A stretch of DNA of 9,225 nt from JADDRA01 sp038233555 (GTDB lineage Bacteria; Actinomycetota; Acidimicrobiia; Acidimicrobiales; CADCSY01): positions 1 to 9,225 of the forward strand of contig JBBSLT010000093.1 in NCBI GenBank assembly GCA_038233555.1. The letters are read 5' to 3'. Positions 6,842-9,225 of the stretch are shown one piece after another. The notes beneath the pieces are model-generated. The model worked only from the letters and a program-made list of their open reading frames with translations, ran no database searches and was not told the DNA's origin. The stretch's first letter is position 1, and each line of letters opens with the position of its first letter. The position numbers and the translations under genes are program-made.

Positions 6842-7651
6842 GTGTCCAAAGTCCGCCAGCGGGAAAAGCAAAAGGCTCGCCGGGTCCGTCGCCAACACGG
6901 CCTCAAGGAAGAGGCGACCGCCGCCAGCCGTCCTCGGCGCCGCCTGGTACGGGCGGGAGTGGGCATGGTGGCGGCCCTCGGCATCTTGTTCCTCGGTGTG
7001 CTGGGCAGCGTCATCCGCCAAGACGCCGGCCAGGAGGTCGACAGTTCCGCCACCACCGAGGTTCCGGCCGACCCGGCGGCGCCGGCGCCCCCGCCGTGTC
7101 CGGCGGCCGACGGCTCATCGCCCCGACGCACCCTTTTCAACGCCCCCCCCACCATGTGCATCGACCCCGAGGCGAATTACCGTGCCCGCTTCGTCACCAC
7201 CGCCGGGGCCTTCGTGGCCGACCTCGACCCGCAGCGCTCGCCCCTCACGGTCAACAACTTCGTTTTCCTGGCCCGCTACCACTTCTACGACGACCTGCCC
7301 TTCCACCGGGTCATCCCCGAGGTCTACGCCCAGACCGGCGACCCGGTCGCCTCCGATCGGGTGGGGCCCGGGTACGCCTTTCCCATCGCCGATCCCCTGC
7401 CTCCGGTCGGCACCTACAAGGTCGGATCGCTGATCTTCGCCAACCACGAGCCCGGGGATAACGGCAGCCAGTTCCTCGTATTGCTGGGCGAAGAAGGAAC
7501 CGATCTCCCCCATGGCTTCCCGCTCTTCGGTCAGGTGACCCAGGGGCTGGGCACCCTCGACCGGATCAGCGCCGAGGGGGGAACGGCGGCCGATCCGGCC
7601 CCCGAAACCCCGCACCGCATCGAGCGCATCGACATCATCGAGACCCCCTAA
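6842..7651 (+). CDS. Membrane-anchored cyclophilin-type peptidyl-prolyl isomerase
   Basis: Cyclophilins speed cis-trans isomerisation of proline bonds during protein folding. The 269-residue product has a strongly basic cytoplasmic start (residues 1-36), one membrane segment at about 38-58 (AGVGMVAALGILFLGVLGSVI), a Pro/Ala-rich spacer with C86 and C106, and a cyclophilin domain from about 113 to the end. Active-site equivalents are FHRVIP with R156 and AQTGDP with Q164; NGSQFLVLLGE (208-217) and PLFGQVTQGL (228-236) are also typical. The catalytic domain would face outside, so it probably folds exported proteins. The GTG at 6842 lies 11 bp after glnD, so read-through from the nitrogen operon is likely, though no functional link is known to me. 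The gene ends with two stop codons in a row (TAA TAA). In streptomycetes and mycobacteria ffh is found near this place downstream of glnD, so the neighbour differs here. Confidence 0.9.
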   Translation: MSKVRQREKQKARRVRRQHGLKEEATAASRPRRRLVRAGVGMVAALGILFLGVLGSVIRQDAGQEVDSSATTEVPADPAAPAPPPCPAADGSSPRRTLFNAPPTMCIDPEANYRARFVTTAGAFVADLDPQRSPLTVNNFVFLARYHFYDDLPFHRVIPEVYAQTGDPVASDRVGPGYAFPIADPLPPVGTYKVGSLIFANHEPGDNGSQFLVLLGEEGTDLPHGFPLFGQVTQGLGTLDRISAEGGTAADPAPETPHRIERIDIIETP

Positions 7652-7724
7652 TAACCAAGGGTTCGACCACGGGTCAAGGTTGAGGCGAGCGAGGCCAGGA
7701 ACTCCAGGTTCATGGCGTCGATGG

Positions 7725-7753
7725 TTGACGTGGCTCCCACTTGCCGGTAGACC
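7725..7753 (+). promoter_or_regulatory. Possible promoter of the repeat-protein gene
   Basis: TTGACG (7725-7730) and TAGACC (7748-7753) are separated by 17 bases, a housekeeping-like spacing. The -35 matches TTGACA at five of six bases; the -10 is mediocre. Transcription would begin near 7760, just before the paired stem-loops at 7763-7844, giving a leader of about 150 nt. Found by eye only. Confidence 0.35.
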
Positions 7754-7762
7754 TACGTGGTT

Positions 7763-7847
7763 CGTTGGGCGAGCCCTCCCTGTGCGGGAGAGCGGCGCAA
7801 CGGACGAGGGGCGAGCGGCTGCCGGGATGGCAGGCGCAGGCCCCGAG
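7763..7847 (+). ncRNA. Structured 5' leader with two related stem-loops, class not recognised
   Basis: Two stem-loops carry the same blocks, GGGCGAGC before the hairpin and GGCGCA after it (7767-7774 and 7794-7799; 7809-7816 and 7833-7838). Loop 1 has outer stem CGTTG/CAACG (7763-7767/7798-7802) and inner stem CTCCC/GGGAG (7776-7780/7786-7790). Loop 2 has outer stem GGGGC/GCCCC (7808-7812/7840-7844) and inner stem CTGCC/GGCAG (7819-7823/7829-7833). A third GGCGAGC occurs at 7684-7690 without the partner block. I do not see the conserved cores of c-di-AMP, c-di-GMP, glycine, cobalamin, TPP or FMN riboswitches. It could be a regulatory leader or RNA stabiliser. Bases 7652-7724 and 7848-7893 show nothing else I can name; the latter part is notably A-rich and unstructured. 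Confidence 0.35.
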
Positions 7848-7893
7848 CAAGCAACCACAGCAAGACCAAACCTATACCTACTAGAACCATGGA

Positions 7894-7903
7894 AAGGAGG
7901 TGA
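7894..7903 (+). promoter_or_regulatory. Perfect ribosome binding site of the repeat-protein gene
   Basis: AAGGAGGTGA matches the anti-Shine-Dalgarno region of 16S rRNA over ten bases, and GGAGG ends eight bases before the GTG at 7909. No other gene in the window has a site this strong. It fixes the start and suggests high expression. An in-frame TTG at 7906 sits too close to be preferred. Confidence 0.85.
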
Positions 7904-7908
7904 AATTG

Positions 7909-9225
7909 GTGAAGAGTACAAATCAAATGACAGGGGCCCGCAAGGGAACCGCCATGGGACTGCTGGTAACGGCGGTCTCGATGGCTCTACTGATGCTCTT
8001 CGGAGGAACCGCATCTGCCCAATCGGTAGACGGTTCCACGACGACGAGCACGGTGGCCCCTACCACCAGCACCACTGCAAAGCCTGAAGTTCAGGCACAA
8101 GCGACGACGACGACTGCCCCAAAGGCGGCGGCGACGACGACGACTGCCCCAAAGGCGGAGTCGGCTGACAACACGGCCGGCAACGAGTCCGACGGCGGAG
8201 CCAAGAACGACAGCGGCGACGCTGGCGCGACGGGCAACGACGCGGGTACCACGGTCAACCAGACCGGCTCCACAGAAGTTTGTGGGACCGGCGGCTGCGT
8301 CGTGATCGTCGACCAGGACGCGAACGTCTCCAACTCGGGGACGGCCACGGCCAACACGGGCGGCAACACGGCGACCGGCAACGAGTCGACCAACACCGCA
8401 TCTGGCGAGAGCCAGGAAGCAAGCTCGGGTTCGGGGAGCGGTTCGGGCGTGAGCAACAACACGGCCGGCACCTCGAATAGCTCTGACGGCACCGCGGAGA
8501 TCAACAGCGGCGACGCCACGGCGACGGGGAACAACTCGACGACCACGATCAATCAGATCGCGGATGTCGAGATCACCGACGAGAAATGCGGCGGCAAATG
8601 CCTCGGTGGAGTCGTGATCATCAACCAGGACGCAGACGTTGCCAACTCTGGCGACGCAACTGCATCCACGGGTGGGAACACGGCCACCGGCAACTCGTCG
8701 ACCAACTCGGCATCGTCGTCTCAGGACAGCGACGCCGACGGCGACGACGATGGCGATGCCATTGCGAACAACAGTGCGAAGACCACAAACTCGTCCGACG
8801 GTGACGCCACCATCAACACAGGCGACGCCAACGCGACGGGAAACCGGTCGACCACTGACGTGAACCAGATTGCCAACGTCTCAATGGCAGGCAGCCTGGG
8901 CGGCATCGTGTTGATCGACCAGAACGTGAATGTCTCCAACTCGGGGACCGCAGCTGCTGACACCGGCGGCAACGTCGCCGTCGGCAACGAGTCGACCAAC
9001 GAGTCGAACGCAGTGCAGGGTGCTGTATCTGGAGCCGGTCCACCTGGTGATGGCAACGCCATTGCTACCAACGATGGACAGGCAATCAACTCGTCCGACG
9101 GCTCCGCCGACATCAACACCGGCGACGCCACCGCGACGGGCAACTACTCCGAAACCAATATCACCCAGTCGGCCAACGTCGACTTCAACGGCGGCATCGC
9201 CCTGATCGAACAGGACAGCGATGTC
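7909..9225 (+). CDS. Secreted Asn/Gly/Thr-rich repeat protein, 3' end outside the window
   Basis: The frame from the GTG at 7909 is open for 439 codons to the edge. Residues 1-37 form a signal peptide: basic start (KSTNQMTGARKG), hydrophobic core LLVTAVSMALLMLF, and cleavage site TASA before QS. Residues about 42-84 are a Thr/Ala/Pro linker with the 10-residue unit ATTTTAPKAA given twice. From residue 92 come repeats of 98, 104 and 100 residues plus a cut fourth. Their core reads SGxAxANTGxAxATGNxST...NQxAxV, with hydrophobic segments such as GGVVIINQDADV. Repeats 1 and 2 contain a Cys pair (CGTGGC, CGGKC); repeats 3 and 4 do not. The mature part has almost no aromatic residues and is acidic. 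The alternating small-residue pattern suggests a beta-solenoid or curli-like surface fibre, which is inference. I recognise no family and claim no function. Confidence 0.88.
   Translation, partial: MKSTNQMTGARKGTAMGLLVTAVSMALLMLFGGTASAQSVDGSTTTSTVAPTTSTTAKPEVQAQATTTTAPKAAATTTTAPKAESADNTAGNESDGGAKNDSGDAGATGNDAGTTVNQTGSTEVCGTGGCVVIVDQDANVSNSGTATANTGGNTATGNESTNTASGESQEASSGSGSGSGVSNNTAGTSNSSDGTAEINSGDATATGNNSTTTINQIADVEITDEKCGGKCLGGVVIINQDADVANSGDATASTGGNTATGNSSTNSASSSQDSDADGDDDGDAIANNSAKTTNSSDGDATINTGDANATGNRSTTDVNQIANVSMAGSLGGIVLIDQNVNVSNSGTAAADTGGNVAVGNESTNESNAVQGAVSGAGPPGDGNAIATNDGQAINSSDGSADINTGDATATGNYSETNITQSANVDFNGGIALIEQDSDV
8101..8160 (+). repeat. Two tandem 30-bp copies in the Thr-rich linker
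   Basis: Bases 8101-8130 and 8131-8160 agree at 29 of 30 positions; only 8129/8159 differ (C/A). Each codes for a 10-residue ATTTTAPKA unit. The near identity points to a recent in-frame duplication, and the copy number could differ between strains. Confidence 0.9.
8182..9225 (+). repeat. Long-period (about 300 bp) coding repeats, four units, the last incomplete
   Basis: Units start at the Asn codon of N-[ES]-S-D-G: 8182, 8476, 8788 and 9088, giving periods of 294, 312 and 300 bp, all multiples of three. Units 3 and 4 align base for base without gaps from 8761/9061 onward, sharing runs such as AACTCGTCCGACGG. Units 1 and 3 share GTCTCCAACTCGGGGAC (8326 and 8932) and GGCAACGAGTCGACCAAC exactly, while unit 2 differs at these places. 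Each unit consists of two related halves with core SGxAxANTGxxAxGNxST, so the basic period is about 50 residues. Confidence 0.85.

Noticed and set aside
7660..7680. GGTTCGACC resembling a tRNA T-loop
   Set aside because: No 5-bp T-stem closes around it and no acceptor or anticodon arm can be built.
7763..7847. A c-di-AMP, c-di-GMP or glycine riboswitch
   Set aside because: The conserved cores of these classes are not present; only a loose likeness of single short words was seen.
8091..8552. Minus-strand open frame opposite the repeat protein, with hydrophobic Val/Leu/Pro runs
   Set aside because: It is the antisense image of the repeat codons; the plus strand has signal peptide, perfect ribosome binding site and repeat phase.
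8182..9225. A CRISPR array
   Set aside because: The repeats are about 300 bp, imperfect, in phase with codons and part of one open reading frame.

Overview
The window is visibly GC-rich, with most third codon positions G or C and several GTG starts. An amt-glnB-glnD cluster sits behind a GlnR-like box, and cca is divergent from a small secreted-protein operon. Together these point to an actinomycete (Actinomycetota). The Thr/Ala/Pro 'TTTTAPK' linker of the last gene would suit the class Acidimicrobiia, but that is an inference from style, not a proof.

Region 1 (1-898, minus strand): a GNAT acetyltransferase with a degenerate duplicated first half is followed, two bases after its stop codon, by the first 58 codons of a secreted protein that runs off the left edge. 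Region 2 (899-1241) has no convincing gene. It holds an 11-bp perfect hairpin and then about 120 bp of nested hairpins directly before cca. Region 3 (1242-2633) is the CCA-adding tRNA nucleotidyltransferase with its HD domain. The layout (cca divergent from a two-gene run ending in a secreted protein) recalls mycobacterial pcnA / mutT4-Rv3909-murJ, with a GNAT enzyme where mutT4 would be.

Region 4 (2634-6830) is a nitrogen-control cluster: a GTAAC-n6-GAAAC element, the ammonium channel amt, the PII protein glnB (glnK) with its modifiable Tyr51, and the PII-modifying enzyme glnD. GlnD reads glutamine through its ACT domains and modifies PII; PII in turn gates Amt. The amt-glnB gap is almost wholly palindromic, and the third and longest palindrome buries the glnB start codon. 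A membrane-anchored cyclophilin (6842-7651) follows glnD after 11 bp.

Region 5 (7652-9225): a gap with a plausible promoter and two stem-loops carrying the same sequence blocks leads to a perfect Shine-Dalgarno and a GTG start. The gene behind it stays open to the right edge (439 codons). It encodes a secreted Asn/Gly/Thr/Ala-rich protein with a Thr-rich linker and about 100-residue repeats, each made of two related halves. I recognise no family. This repeat protein and its leader are the least explained part of the window.
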